Below, in pieces: positions 55,576-64,000 of a DNA stretch of 64,000 nucleotides. How positions within the stretch are numbered: the first letter of the stretch is position 1; every line of letters begins with the position of its first letter. Below the pieces are notes generated by a model. That model was given only the letters and a program-made list of their open reading frames with translations, was not told the origin of the DNA and did no database searches. Origin of the DNA: Corynebacterium dentalis (GTDB taxonomy: Bacteria; Actinomycetota; Actinomycetes; Mycobacteriales; Mycobacteriaceae); the NCBI RefSeq assembly GCF_900232865.1, contig NZ_OCTS01000006.1, positions 62,001 through 126,000 on the forward strand, written 5' to 3'. The position numbers and the translations under genes were made by a program.

Positions 55576-56658
55576 GTGGTAGACCGAAAACTTCGCATAG
55601 TGAAGGCGGTGATGGTCACGCTGACCATCACCGCCGTGGCTGCGTGTGGCACTGACGCCGACCAAGCCCCCGCCGCCGTGGACGCACCCGTGGAGGGTGT
55701 GCGCGTGACGCTGGTGGATGCCGGCGAGGCTCCCAAACAGCCGTTGGTGTGGTTCACCGCGCCGGAGGAACAGCAGGTGGAGTACGCCTACACGCGCGGG
55801 CTGGAGCAGCACACGGAGGTCGATCAGGCGATGAAGCGGCGTCTGGATGCGGAGGCTGCGGCTTCTTCCGACTCTGCAAGCGTCGAGCCTTCCAGCGCAG
55901 AGACAAGCTCCTCCGAGTCTGCCGATGCGTCCGCACCTGAATCCGCCTCCGGCACTGATGCGGCCAACACCGACGCAGCCGAGTCCGGCTCTAACTCCGA
56001 TTCCGAGCTGAACAAGGAAGACTTCAACGTTCCTTATAGCGAAGTGACGATGAAGTTGCCGCTGACGGCCAACATCCAAACCGATGGCGACGTGCGCACC
56101 AGCACCGTCACCGTGGGCACCCCCACTGGCGATAACACCGAGCGCAATGAAGACATCGCCTCCGCCGAGGGCTTCCGCATGACCTCCGAGCAGGACAGCA
56201 GCGGTCGCACCCAAACCCGCTCCTTCTCCGCGCCGGAAGGGGCCACCGATTCCGCCCGCGCCAGCGTGGAGGAGGCGCTGGTGCAGATGAATAACCTTCC
56301 GCTGGTCTTCCCCTCCGAGCCGCTGGGCCAGGGCGCGAAGTGGACTGTCTCCAATCGTGTGGACGATGGTGGCATGTCCCTGCTGCAGGACGTCACCTAC
56401 ACCGTGACGAGCAAGCAGAATAAGACGGTGACGCTGGCAGTTTCGGTGGATCGTCGTCCGGCCACGCAGTTTCTTGCGGGCACTGATTTGAAGATTCTCG
56501 ACGTCAGCACCGAGTCTTCCGGGCAGATCACCGTAGACCTCACGCATCCGCTGCCGCAGCGTGGATCGGTGAACCTGACCACTACAACTCGCTATGGCAA
56601 GGACGATTCCGCCACCGAGGTAGTGCAGAAGTCCACCAGCAAGAGCACTTGGTCCTAG
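55576..56658 (+). CDS. Secreted lipoprotein, hypothetical
   Basis: 360 residues from GTG 55576. Signal peptide with RKLRIVKAVMVTLTITAV and lipobox ending at Cys24 (VAAC). After a short domain comes a Ser/Ala/Glu-rich linker (about residues 95-145), then a beta-rich outer domain (PLTANIQTDGDVRTSTVTVG; LGQGAKWTVSNRVDDGG; LPQRGSVNLTTTTRYG) which resembles DUF6263-like secreted proteins (uncertain). Divergent from lspA. Role unknown. Confidence 0.82.
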   Translation: MVDRKLRIVKAVMVTLTITAVAACGTDADQAPAAVDAPVEGVRVTLVDAGEAPKQPLVWFTAPEEQQVEYAYTRGLEQHTEVDQAMKRRLDAEAAASSDSASVEPSSAETSSSESADASAPESASGTDAANTDAAESGSNSDSELNKEDFNVPYSEVTMKLPLTANIQTDGDVRTSTVTVGTPTGDNTERNEDIASAEGFRMTSEQDSSGRTQTRSFSAPEGATDSARASVEEALVQMNNLPLVFPSEPLGQGAKWTVSNRVDDGGMSLLQDVTYTVTSKQNKTVTLAVSVDRRPATQFLAGTDLKILDVSTESSGQITVDLTHPLPQRGSVNLTTTTRYGKDDSATEVVQKSTSKSTWS

Positions 56659-56717
56659 CTGCGGGGGCCGTGCGGCAGGCAACTGCCCACCTCACCGCGG
56701 AAGCGCGCCATCACACT

Positions 56718-56750
56718 AAGCCCGGCCCGCAATCGTTGCGGACCGGGCTT
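56718..56750. terminator. Strong hairpin between convergent lipoprotein genes
   Basis: AAGCCCGG (56718-56725) pairs with CCGGGCTT (56743-56750), and inside it CCGCAA pairs with TTGCGG around a TCG loop. The AA/TT ends give short T tracts on either strand, fitting a bidirectional terminator. Confidence 0.8.
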
Positions 56751-56774
56751 GAGCTGCAACTGCTACAGCAGAAG

Positions 56775-57284
56775 CTACAGCGCCTGGTTACACATCGGCG
56801 GGACCTGGTCTGGAACCACGTTGGTCACCAGGTCACACGCCCACTTGCGGTCCAGCTTGTACTTGCCGTCCTGTTGCACGAACTCCACACCGGAGATCAG
56901 CTGTGGCTCACGGTCCGGCATGATCAGGTTGACCGAGGCGGTATAAATTCCCGGCAGAGCCGATGGCAAGACAGGCTCCTTGACCTCGAAGGTCGCGCCG
57001 GAATCAACGCTGGCCTTGGTCAGCGCGTCGAACAGTTCAGGAGCTTCCTGGCCACCCATCACGGTGTCTAGCTTCTGGTCCGTGGGCACGTTGGGATCCA
57101 CTGCGCGGGCCAGCACGGTCTGCAGGTCAGCTGCGGTTGGAGCGGTCTGCGCTTGGCTGGAGGTAGTGGTGGTGGACGTAGTGGTATCCGGGGTATCCGA
57201 CTCGTCGTCGCCGCAAGCGCTCAGGGTCAGGCCGGCGCCGAGCGCGGTGGCCAGTGCAAGAGCCTTCAGGGAAGCCTTACGCAT
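56775..57284 (-). CDS. Secreted lipoprotein, hypothetical
   Basis: 169 residues from ATG 57284, with AGGAG about 12 bases upstream. Signal peptide RKASLKALALATALGAGL with lipobox LSAC (Cys24), a Thr/Ser-rich linker (TTTSTTTTSSQ), and a domain of about 120 residues (AADLQTVLARAVDPNVPTDQ; YTASVNLIMPDREPQLISG; DRKWACDLV) with two cysteines. The pattern resembles mycobacterial/corynebacterial low-molecular-weight antigen MTB12-like lipoproteins (inference). Confidence 0.8.
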   Translation of the reverse strand: MRKASLKALALATALGAGLTLSACGDDESDTPDTTTSTTTTSSQAQTAPTAADLQTVLARAVDPNVPTDQKLDTVMGGQEAPELFDALTKASVDSGATFEVKEPVLPSALPGIYTASVNLIMPDREPQLISGVEFVQQDGKYKLDRKWACDLVTNVVPDQVPPMCNQAL

Positions 57285-57366
57285 GAGAAATATTGCTCCT
57301 TGTTTCATGTGAGCCACAGTGGGTTTTGATAGGCACCCATGTTACACATGTTAATCGTGTGACTAC

Positions 57367-57372
57367 TAGCCT
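57367..57372 (+). promoter_or_regulatory. -10 box of ansA (leaderless)
   Basis: TAGCCT, seven bases, then ATG 57380, without a ribosome site. This argues against the longer open frame beginning at 57293. Confidence 0.5.
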
Positions 57373-57379
57373 GAATCCT

Positions 57380-58417
57380 ATGGATCGCAATTCCACCCCT
57401 CAGAAGCCACCCGAGTACACCACATCTGCCCCAGTCATTGCCATCATCGGCACCGGCGGAACCATTTCCTGCACCACCGATAGCAACGGCGATCTCACCC
57501 CGTCGCTGTCCATCGCGGACATCGCCGAGCAGGCCGGGGTCACCGATATGCCGACGTGCGAGATTTCTTGTTTCGACGCCATGAGCCTGGATTCCTCCGC
57601 TCTGCAATTGGAAGACATCGATGCCCTGATCAGCGAGGTTGTCACGTGCGCCGAAACCACACGCGCCCAAGGTAAACAGTTGGCTGGCGTGGTGGTGGTG
57701 CACGGTACGGACACCATGGAGGAAACCGCCATGGCCATGGACGTAGCACTCGGTGCGAGCATTCCAGTAGCTATCACCGGAGCGCAGCGCCCAGCGGACC
57801 ATCCGCAAGCGGACGGCCCAGGGAATCTGAAGGATGCCGTTGCCCACCTCCTAGAGGGCACACAATCCTCTGCGGAAAACTCGGCCACGCGCCGCCCTCA
57901 CATTGTCTTCGGCGGGAAGGTTCTCCCCGCTGCGGGCACAACCAAGACGCACACCACGGCGGATGCGGGCTTATCGTATGAGGCTGCCGAGAGCAGGGCG
58001 TCGTTCCTCAACACGGAACCCACGCCCACCCGGTTTTCCGGATGGAACGTCCCCATCCTGGACGCGTACGCCGGCGCCGATGGGCAGCTCGTGCGGGCGA
58101 TGATGGGCGGGGCCCGGCGTGGTGAGATTCCTCCTATCGACGCCATGGTTGTCGCTGGCCTGGGCAGCGGAAACATCCCGCCACTGATGGCAGACGCGCT
58201 GTTCGAGGCCATTTCTAACACCGGGATGCCGGTGGTGGTGTGCTCGCGGGTGCCAGAGGGTGGTGTGCACTTTGTCTACGGCGGCTCAGGTGGTGGTGCC
58301 AACTTGGCGCGGCACGGGATGATGTCCGGCGGAAATCTGCGACCATCTCAGGCGCGCATCGGGCTCATTGGGTACCTCGCCCGCAAGGCTAGAAACGAGA
58401 ATTCCGGAGAACGCTAA
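57380..58417 (+). CDS. ansA: L-asparaginase
   Basis: Hydrolyses asparagine to aspartate and ammonia. Both catalytic threonine motifs are present: IIGTGGTISC (residues 22-31) and VVVVHGTDTMEET (about 105-117), plus ITGAQRPADHPQADGPGNL. 345 residues. There is no signal peptide, so it acts in the cytoplasm. With glsA it is the second amide-hydrolysing enzyme in the window. Confidence 0.94.
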   Translation: MDRNSTPQKPPEYTTSAPVIAIIGTGGTISCTTDSNGDLTPSLSIADIAEQAGVTDMPTCEISCFDAMSLDSSALQLEDIDALISEVVTCAETTRAQGKQLAGVVVVHGTDTMEETAMAMDVALGASIPVAITGAQRPADHPQADGPGNLKDAVAHLLEGTQSSAENSATRRPHIVFGGKVLPAAGTTKTHTTADAGLSYEAAESRASFLNTEPTPTRFSGWNVPILDAYAGADGQLVRAMMGGARRGEIPPIDAMVVAGLGSGNIPPLMADALFEAISNTGMPVVVCSRVPEGGVHFVYGGSGGGANLARHGMMSGGNLRPSQARIGLIGYLARKARNENSGER

Positions 58418-58423
58418 AGAGCG

Positions 58424-59827
58424 CTAGTCCTCCGGCTCGTCGTCATCCTCATCGGGCAGCTCCCAATCCAGGGAATCCAGGGGGTTGCCCGCGGACAAAT
58501 GCGGATCATCAATAGCAAAGGTCTTGGTCTTCCCCGGGCCCGTGGAGCGCGTCTCAAAACGCACGCTGACCACCCCAGATCCCGTGCCCTGCACCCATCC
58601 GTGGCCATACTCGGAATGCACGATGTCCTGGGTGTTATGCCACATCTCGGCGCCCGCTGAGCGAGCGTTCAGCGGCCCCAGCTCGGACTCGTCCGTTTGC
58701 GAGGTGATCACCACATCCGGGCCGTGAGCGGGGTTGCTCAGCTCCGGGAACAACAACTCCTGCCGGTCGTCCATCAGCCCGGTCAGGCCCACGCCCACCA
58801 GCCGGATCGCGCCGACCTTCTCCGGCCGCGGGAGCACGCGGCGTGCCACCGCCACGATCGTCTCGAAGTCATCGGTGGCGGCGGGCAGCGTGGCAGAGCG
58901 CGTGTGGATCTGGAAATCGTTGGTGCGCACCTTCGCGGTGATGGTCCGCGCGGCTCGCCCGTCCTTGAGCAACCGCTTGTGTGCAGCGCGGGCGGCATCT
59001 TCCACATAGCCCCACACCTCGGCGGAGGTTCGCACGTCGGTCTCCAGGGTCCGCTCCGCGCTGACCTGCTTGGAACGGGCTCGCGGTGCCACGGGCCGGG
59101 GGTCATCGCCCGCGGCCATGCGCTGGATCTCGGCGCCCACTGAGGAGAGTAAGGAGCGGGCGTCGGCAGGATCCATCGCCACAAAATCACCGATCGTGCG
59201 TACGCCCACCTCGGCGAGCCTGCCCTGCGCCACGCGCCCGATGCCCCACAGTTCCCCCACGGGGCGCGAGCCGAAAATCTCCAAACGCTCACGCACAGGA
59301 ACCACTTTGATGCCGTGCGGTTTGCCCAGATCACTGGCCATTTTCGCATCCAGTTTGGTGGCCGCCATGCCCACAGAGGCGGGCAGACCGGTGCGCTCCT
59401 CCACCGCCTGCTGCAGTTCCAGGGCCCACTGGTAGGCCTGCTCATCGGTGGCGTCGCGCAGCTGGGTGGGCTCGGCGAAACCCTCGTCCACGCTCAGCTG
59501 TTCGATGATTCCCGCCCGTTCCCGCAGTACGTCAAAGATGCGTTGCGATGCGGCCGAGTAAACCGAAAATCTCGGCATCACCACCACTGCCTTGCCGTGG
59601 CACATGCGCACCGCTTGGGTGGTGGGCATCGCCGAACGAGCACCAAACACCCGCGCCTCGTAGGAGGCTCCGGCGACCACTCCTCGCCCACTCATGCCGC
59701 CGACCAGCACGGGACGTCCGCGCAGCGTGGGCCGGGTCAGTTGCTCCACCGAGGCGAAAAATGCGTCCATGTCGATGTGCGCGACCCACCGTGGTTGAGA
59801 CTCACCCGTCAGTTCGCTGTCCGTCAT
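58424..59827 (-). CDS. dinB: DNA polymerase IV
   Basis: Y-family translesion polymerase. Catalytic aspartates lie in HIDMDAFFASVEQL and in QLSVDEGF; then the thumb (GIGRVAQGRLAEVGVRTIGD) and little-finger domain. 467 residues, with a C-terminal acidic extension past the polymerase (LPDEDDDEPED) that is longer than in E. coli; a beta-clamp motif is not obvious. Starts five bases after the stop of the EamA gene, so it is the third gene of the ileS unit. Confidence 0.93.
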   Translation of the reverse strand: MTDSELTGESQPRWVAHIDMDAFFASVEQLTRPTLRGRPVLVGGMSGRGVVAGASYEARVFGARSAMPTTQAVRMCHGKAVVVMPRFSVYSAASQRIFDVLRERAGIIEQLSVDEGFAEPTQLRDATDEQAYQWALELQQAVEERTGLPASVGMAATKLDAKMASDLGKPHGIKVVPVRERLEIFGSRPVGELWGIGRVAQGRLAEVGVRTIGDFVAMDPADARSLLSSVGAEIQRMAAGDDPRPVAPRARSKQVSAERTLETDVRTSAEVWGYVEDAARAAHKRLLKDGRAARTITAKVRTNDFQIHTRSATLPAATDDFETIVAVARRVLPRPEKVGAIRLVGVGLTGLMDDRQELLFPELSNPAHGPDVVITSQTDESELGPLNARSAGAEMWHNTQDIVHSEYGHGWVQGTGSGVVSVRFETRSTGPGKTKTFAIDDPHLSAGNPLDSLDWELPDEDDDEPED

Positions 59828-59832
59828 TTGCT

Positions 59833-60849
59833 CTAAGCACTGTCCCCGGCATTACTTTTTTCGCCGGCCTCCGGATCAGCTGCAGCGGACTCCCCCGGCT
59901 TGCGCACCGCCACGGCTGCCACCACAGCGGCGATTCCCACCACTTCCACCGCAGTCAGCATCTGCCCCAGCACGATCGCCCCCGCAATCGCCGCCACCAG
60001 CGGCAACAGTGCCAGCAGCAGCGCAAAGTACGCCGGACCGGCCATCCTCAGCACCACCTGGTCCAGGCTGTACGGGATCACCGCGCTCAGGGTGCCAAGT
60101 CCGATGGCCAGGCCGACGATGAGCATTGGGGCCATCGTCGTATTTATCGACGCCACCCCTGCCTGCTCCGCCGCATACAATCCCAAGCCCAACAATGGAG
60201 CGCTGAGCACCGCGGCCCATCCAAAGCCCACGGCCAGGCCAGTGCGTTTGCTGGATTGCTGCGCAGGTTGTTCTGCAAGCTGGCCTGAGAGCTGGAAGTC
60301 TTCCTCTGCGCTCAGCCCACCGGTGACCGGCTCGGGTGCCACGGCATCGCGGGAGACCTTGTCCCCCAGCACGATGTAGAACGCCCACAGCACGGCAGCG
60401 CCCAGCGCAAACAGCACACCAGACGCAGAACTAGACCACTGCGCCCCAGACAGAGTGAGCACGCCGGTGGCGGCCAGGATCAGGGCGAGCCAGTCCCTGC
60501 CGGATCTGCTGCCCAGGGCAGCCACGGCGATGGGACCAAGGAACTCGATGGCCACGGCGGTGCCCATGGGAAGCCGGGCGATGGCCTCGTAAAAGACCAT
60601 GTTCATGCCCAGCGTCACCAGGCCGAAGAGCCCCGCGAGGCGGCCGGAGGTACTGATGAATTCCGAAAGCTTTGGGCGTAGCAGAACCACCAGGATGACC
60701 GCCGCGGCGCTCATCCTCATCCATGCCACGATCGCGGGCGGGAACTGTTCGAACAGGCCCACGGCCAGGGCCGCACCCGCGTACAGGGACGCGCCGGAGG
60801 CCACCATGACCCCCGGCGCCGCCCACCGCGAAGCCTTCGAAGAGCTCAC
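59833..60849 (-). CDS. EamA-family exporter (RhtA-like)
   Basis: 338 residues with ten helices in two EamA repeats; a polar loop (residues about 170-210, Glu/Gln-rich) separates the halves, and the C-terminus is charged. The general plan, with MGTAVAIEFLGPIAVAALGS, resembles RhtA threonine/homoserine exporters. The substrate is not determined. GTG start shares a base with the ileS stop (TAGTG). Confidence 0.85.
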   Translation of the reverse strand: MSSSKASRWAAPGVMVASGASLYAGAALAVGLFEQFPPAIVAWMRMSAAAVILVVLLRPKLSEFISTSGRLAGLFGLVTLGMNMVFYEAIARLPMGTAVAIEFLGPIAVAALGSRSGRDWLALILAATGVLTLSGAQWSSSASGVLFALGAAVLWAFYIVLGDKVSRDAVAPEPVTGGLSAEEDFQLSGQLAEQPAQQSSKRTGLAVGFGWAAVLSAPLLGLGLYAAEQAGVASINTTMAPMLIVGLAIGLGTLSAVIPYSLDQVVLRMAGPAYFALLLALLPLVAAIAGAIVLGQMLTAVEVVGIAAVVAAVAVRKPGESAAADPEAGEKSNAGDSA

Positions 60850-63800
60850 TAGCTAAGCTGCACTTCTGCGGTGCAGCCGTCTGCCACGTCGACGGGCAGC
60901 TCTTCGCCAATAACGACGTCGAACTTGGTAGCCAGCACCTCATTGGCGATGGTGTCCGAGTGCTCCAATGCCCACTGGTGCTTATCCTCTGGCACGGCCA
61001 GGCGCACAGCGATGCGGTCCGTAACCTCAAAACCAGCGTTCTTGCGAGCATCCTGCAGACCGCGGATGCGGTCGGCGGCCCAACCTTCGGCTTCCAGCTC
61101 CTCGGTGACGTTGGTGTCCAATACCACCAGGCCGCCGATCGCTGGGCAGTCCGCGGTGTTGTCCGGATCCTGCGCCACGAGCTTGCGGGTGTACTCGTTG
61201 TCTTGCAGTTCGATGCCATCGGCGACCACCACGCCGTCCTCGGAGACGGTGTAATTGCCGGACTTCACAGCCTTGATCACGCGTTGGACGTCCTTGCCCA
61301 AGCGCGGTCCAGCCGCGCGAGCGTTGACCACAACCTCGAAGGTTCCCACGGAGGCGACGTCGTCAGTCAGCTCTACATCCTTGACATTGACCTCATCCGC
61401 GATGATCGAGGTGAAGTCCTGCAGAGCCGAGGCGTTCGGCATAGCCACCGTCAGCTTGGGCAGTGGCAGGCGGTTGCGCAGCTTATGCGCCTTGCGCAGG
61501 GAGGACGCAGAAGAGCTGATAGAACGCACCGCGTCCATCGCCTCCACCAGCTGCGGATCCTCCGGCAGAGCCGAAGCATCTGGCCAGTCGGTCAGGTGCA
61601 CAGAGCGCTCGCCGGTCAGCCCGCGCCAGATCACTTCGGTGGTCATCGGCAGCAGCGGCGAGGCCACGCGGGACAGCGTCTCCAACACGGTGTACAAGGT
61701 GTTGAATGCCTCAGGGTGGACGGTATCGCCCTCCCAGAAGCGGTTGCGGGAGCGGCGCACGTACCAGTTGGTCAGCGCGTCACAGAAGGTGCGGATCTCA
61801 TCCGTGGCGCTAGCCACGTCCGTGGCGTCCAGCGCCGCAGTGGTGTTTTCCACGGCCTCGCGCAGCTTCGCCAGGATGTAGCGGTCCAGCACATTGGTGG
61901 AATCCGTGGAGAACTCCGCCGGCTGAGAAGCGTACAGGCGCAAGAAGGAATACGCGTTCCACATCGGCAGCATCGCCTGGCGCACACCTTCGCGGATGCC
62001 CTGCTCCGTGACGATCAAGTTGCCACCGCGCAGGATCGGCGAGCTCATGAGGAACCAACGCATGGCATCGGAACCATCGCGGTCAAAGACCTCGTTGACA
62101 TCCGGGTAGTTGCCCTTGGACTTGGACATCTTCAGCCCGTCATCGCCCAGCACGATGCCGTGAGCCACCACCTTGCGGAATGCAGGGCGGTCGAACAGCG
62201 CCACGGACAGCACGTGCAGCAGGTAGAACCAGCCACGGGTCTGACCGATGTACTCCACGATGAAGTCCGCTGGAGCGTGAGTCTCAAACCATTCCTTGTT
62301 CTCGAATGGGTAGTGGACCTGCGCAAACGGCATGGATCCGGACTCGAACCAGCAGTCCAGCACCTCGGGAACACGGCGCATGATGGACTGGCCCGTGGGA
62401 TCGTCCGGGTTCGGACGGGTCAGCTCATCAATGTCCGGACGGTGCAAAGACGCAGGACGGCGGCCGAAGTCGCGCTCCAACTCATCCAGGGAACCATACA
62501 CATCCACGCGTGGGTACTCGTCGTTATCCGAGACCCACACTGGGATCGGCGAACCCCAGTAGCGGTTACGGGAGATGTTCCAATCGCGGGCGTTTTCCAG
62601 CCACTTGCCAAACTGGCCATCGCGGATGTGCTCCGGCAGCCACTCGATCTCATCGTGGTTCAGCTCCACCATCCGGTCGCGGAACTTCGTCACGGCCACG
62701 AACCAGGACGGTAGAGCCATGTAGATCAGCGGCTCACCAGAGCGCCACGAGTGCGGGTAGGAGTGCTCGATCGTCTGGTGGCGGACCACCTTTCCGGCTT
62801 CCTTGAGGTCCTTGATGATCTCCTTGTTGGCGTCGAAAACAAGGAGGCCTTCGTACTCAGGAACGAGGGAGGTGAACTTGCCGTCCATGTCCACGGGGAT
62901 GACTACCTCGATGCCGGCGGCGTCGCAGGTGTTCATATCGTCCTCACCGAAGGCCGGGGCCTGGTGGACGATGCCCGTGCCGTCTTCGGTGGTGACGTAG
63001 TCCGCACCGAGGATCTGGAACGCGTTGGGGTGATCGCGGAAGTAGCCGAAGATCGGCTCGTAGGTCAGGCCGATCAGCTCTGTGCCGGGGTACTCGCTAA
63101 CCACAGTATGGTTCTCGCCGAGCTCCTTAGCATACGCGCCCACTAGGTCCTGCGCCAGCAGGAAACGACGGCCAACGAAGCCCTCAGCACCGTCCTCGCC
63201 CACCTCGACCTGCACGTAGGTCACGGAAGGGTTGACGGCCAGCGCCAAGTTGGAAGGCAGCGTCCATGGCGTGGTGGTCCATGCCAGCGCGGTCGCGCCT
63301 ACCAGGTCCGCATTCGCAGATGAGCCGTCCGTGACGCCCGTGATGGGGAACGTCACGGTCAGCGTGGGATCCTGGCGCATCTTGTAAGAATCATCCAGGC
63401 GCGTCTCCTGGTTAGACAGCGGCGTGTTCTCCGCCCAGGAGTAGGGCAGCACGCGGAAGCCCTGGTACACCAGGCCCTTATCCCACAGCGCCTTAAACGC
63501 CCACATCACAGACTCCATAAAGTCCAGATCCATGGTCTTGTAGCCATTTTCGAAGTCCACCCAGCGAGCCTGACGAGTGACATACGCCTTCCACTCGTCC
63601 GCGTAGCGCAGCACGGAAGTGGCGCAGTAATCGTTGAACTTGGCCACGCCCATCTCTTCGATTTCCTGGCGCCCCTTGATGCCCAGCTGCTTCTCCGCCT
63701 CCAGCTCCGCTGGCAGGCCATGGCAATCCCAGCCGAATACACGAGCAACCTTCTTGCCGCGCATGGTCTGGTAACGAGGAACGATGTCCTTGACGTAGCC

Positions 63801-64000
63801 CGTCAGCAAGTGGCCATAGTGTGGCAGGCCGTTGGCGAAGGGTGGGCCGTCGTAAAAGACGTATTCTTCCGCGCCGTCTCGCTGCTCGATGGACTCCGCG
63901 AAGGTGTTATCTTGAGCCCAATAATCCAGGACTTCCTGCTCCATCACAGGGAAAGAGGAGGTGCCCTGGGTCATGTCCTTGCGGGGATACGCGCCGCCAG
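60849..64000 (-). CDS. ileS: Isoleucyl-tRNA synthetase, N-terminus cut by window edge
   Basis: Class I synthetase charging tRNA-Ile, with an editing domain. HIGH motif is [10 protein letters not shown], the tryptophan-rich [11 protein letters not shown] marks the editing domain, and KMSKSKG is the second signature. The first in-window ATG is at 63974, but the codons before it read GGAYPRKD in frame, which matches the normal N-terminal leader of corynebacterial IleS. The true start therefore lies beyond base 64000, and 1050 residues are visible. Confidence 0.95.
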   Translation of the reverse strand, partial: GGAYPRKDMTQGTSSFPVMEQEVLDYWAQDNTFAESIEQRDGAEEYVFYDGPPFANGLPHYGHLLTGYVKDIVPRYQTMRGKKVARVFGWDCHGLPAELEAEKQLGIKGRQEIEEMGVAKFNDYCATSVLRYADEWKAYVTRQARWVDFENGYKTMDLDFMESVMWAFKALWDKGLVYQGFRVLPYSWAENTPLSNQETRLDDSYKMRQDPTLTVTFPITGVTDGSSANADLVGATALAWTTTPWTLPSNLALAVNPSVTYVQVEVGEDGAEGFVGRRFLLAQDLVGAYAKELGENHTVVSEYPGTELIGLTYEPIFGYFRDHPNAFQILGADYVTTEDGTGIVHQAPAFGEDDMNTCDAAGIEVVIPVDMDGKFTSLVPEYEGLLVFDANKEIIKDLKEAGKVVRHQTIEHSYPHSWRSGEPLIYMALPSWFVAVTKFRDRMVELNHDEIEWLPEHIRDGQFGKWLENARDWNISRNRYWGSPIPVWVSDNDEYPRVDVYGSLDELERDFGRRPASLHRPDIDELTRPNPDDPTGQSIMRRVPEVLDCWFESGSMPFAQVHYPFENKEWFETHAPADFIVEYIGQTRGWFYLLHVLSVALFDRPAFRKVVAHGIVLGDDGLKMSKSKGNYPDVNEVFDRDGSDAMRWFLMSSPILRGGNLIVTEQGIREGVRQAMLPMWNAYSFLRLYASQPAEFSTDSTNVLDRYILAKLREAVENTTAALDATDVASATDEIRTFCDALTNWYVRRSRNRFWEGDTVHPEAFNTLYTVLETLSRVASPLLPMTTEVIWRGLTGERSVHLTDWPDASALPEDPQLVEAMDAVRSISSSASSLRKAHKLRNRLPLPKLTVAMPNASALQDFTSIIADEVNVKDVELTDDVASVGTFEVVVNARAAGPRLGKDVQRVIKAVKSGNYTVSEDGVVVADGIELQDNEYTRKLVAQDPDNTADCPAIGGLVVLDTNVTEELEAEGWAADRIRGLQDARKNAGFEVTDRIAVRLAVPEDKHQWALEHSDTIANEVLATKFDVVIGEELPVDVADGCTAEVQLS

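Overview
The window reads as chromosome of a Corynebacterium, or a very close relative of that genus. The evidence is the gene order (hisD-C-B ... hisH-A-impA-hisF-hisI followed by trpE-C-B-A, lgt and pyk; glgX, treY, relS and treZ; dnaE1; lspA-rluD; dinB-ileS), fairly high GC, dense TGA/ATG overlaps between genes, and many transcripts that appear to lack a leader. The species cannot be fixed from sequence alone; a member of the lipophilic group is a guess.

Layout. Positions 1-2084 look like the decaying end of an accessory island abutting the 3' end of a tRNA gene (2084-2157): one open but cut-off gene, a DUF5677-type gene broken by a 2-base deletion, and a further decayed reading frame. Positions 2219-11442 are core metabolism: glutaminase with a STAS domain, an alkyltransferase, a polar amino-acid ABC importer, a GalT-like DUF4921 protein, an M20 amidohydrolase and pyruvate kinase. 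Positions 11464-25851 are one long leftward block in which transcription starts at hisD and runs through histidine genes into tryptophan genes and then lgt. trpC has no fused trpF, so HisA here may serve both pathways as PriA. Positions 25948-39602 hold a TPR-like protein, a lipoprotein/TetR divergent pair, and the glycogen-to-trehalose genes glgX, treY and treZ, with a small alarmone synthetase gene overlapping treY.

Positions 39656-45814 are a second accessory region of different composition: an orphan SUKH-type protein and an unknown partner, a serine resolvase, a cadmium/lead-responsive cmtR-cadD operon, a zinc alcohol dehydrogenase, and a frameshifted remnant of a corynebacterial plasmid replication protein. 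It looks like an integrated plasmid or transposon remnant carrying metal resistance. From 45815 onward the core chromosome resumes: a Nudix hydrolase, dnaE1, a PLP racemase/aldolase-like gene with a lactone oxidase, rarD, rluD, lspA, two lipoproteins, asparaginase, dinB, an EamA exporter, and ileS, which is cut by the right edge.

A theme across the whole window is a TAnnnT box exactly seven bases before an ATG or GTG. It is seen at pyk, a lipoprotein, tetR, glgX, treZ, cmtR, the PLP gene and ansA, and also at treY. This is the spacing expected if transcription begins at the first base of the start codon. No CRISPR array, rRNA gene, prophage or intact insertion sequence was seen, and I did not find a clear-cut new multi-gene system. 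The best candidates for follow-up are the SUKH/unknown pair, the leaderless promoter set and the probable PriA.
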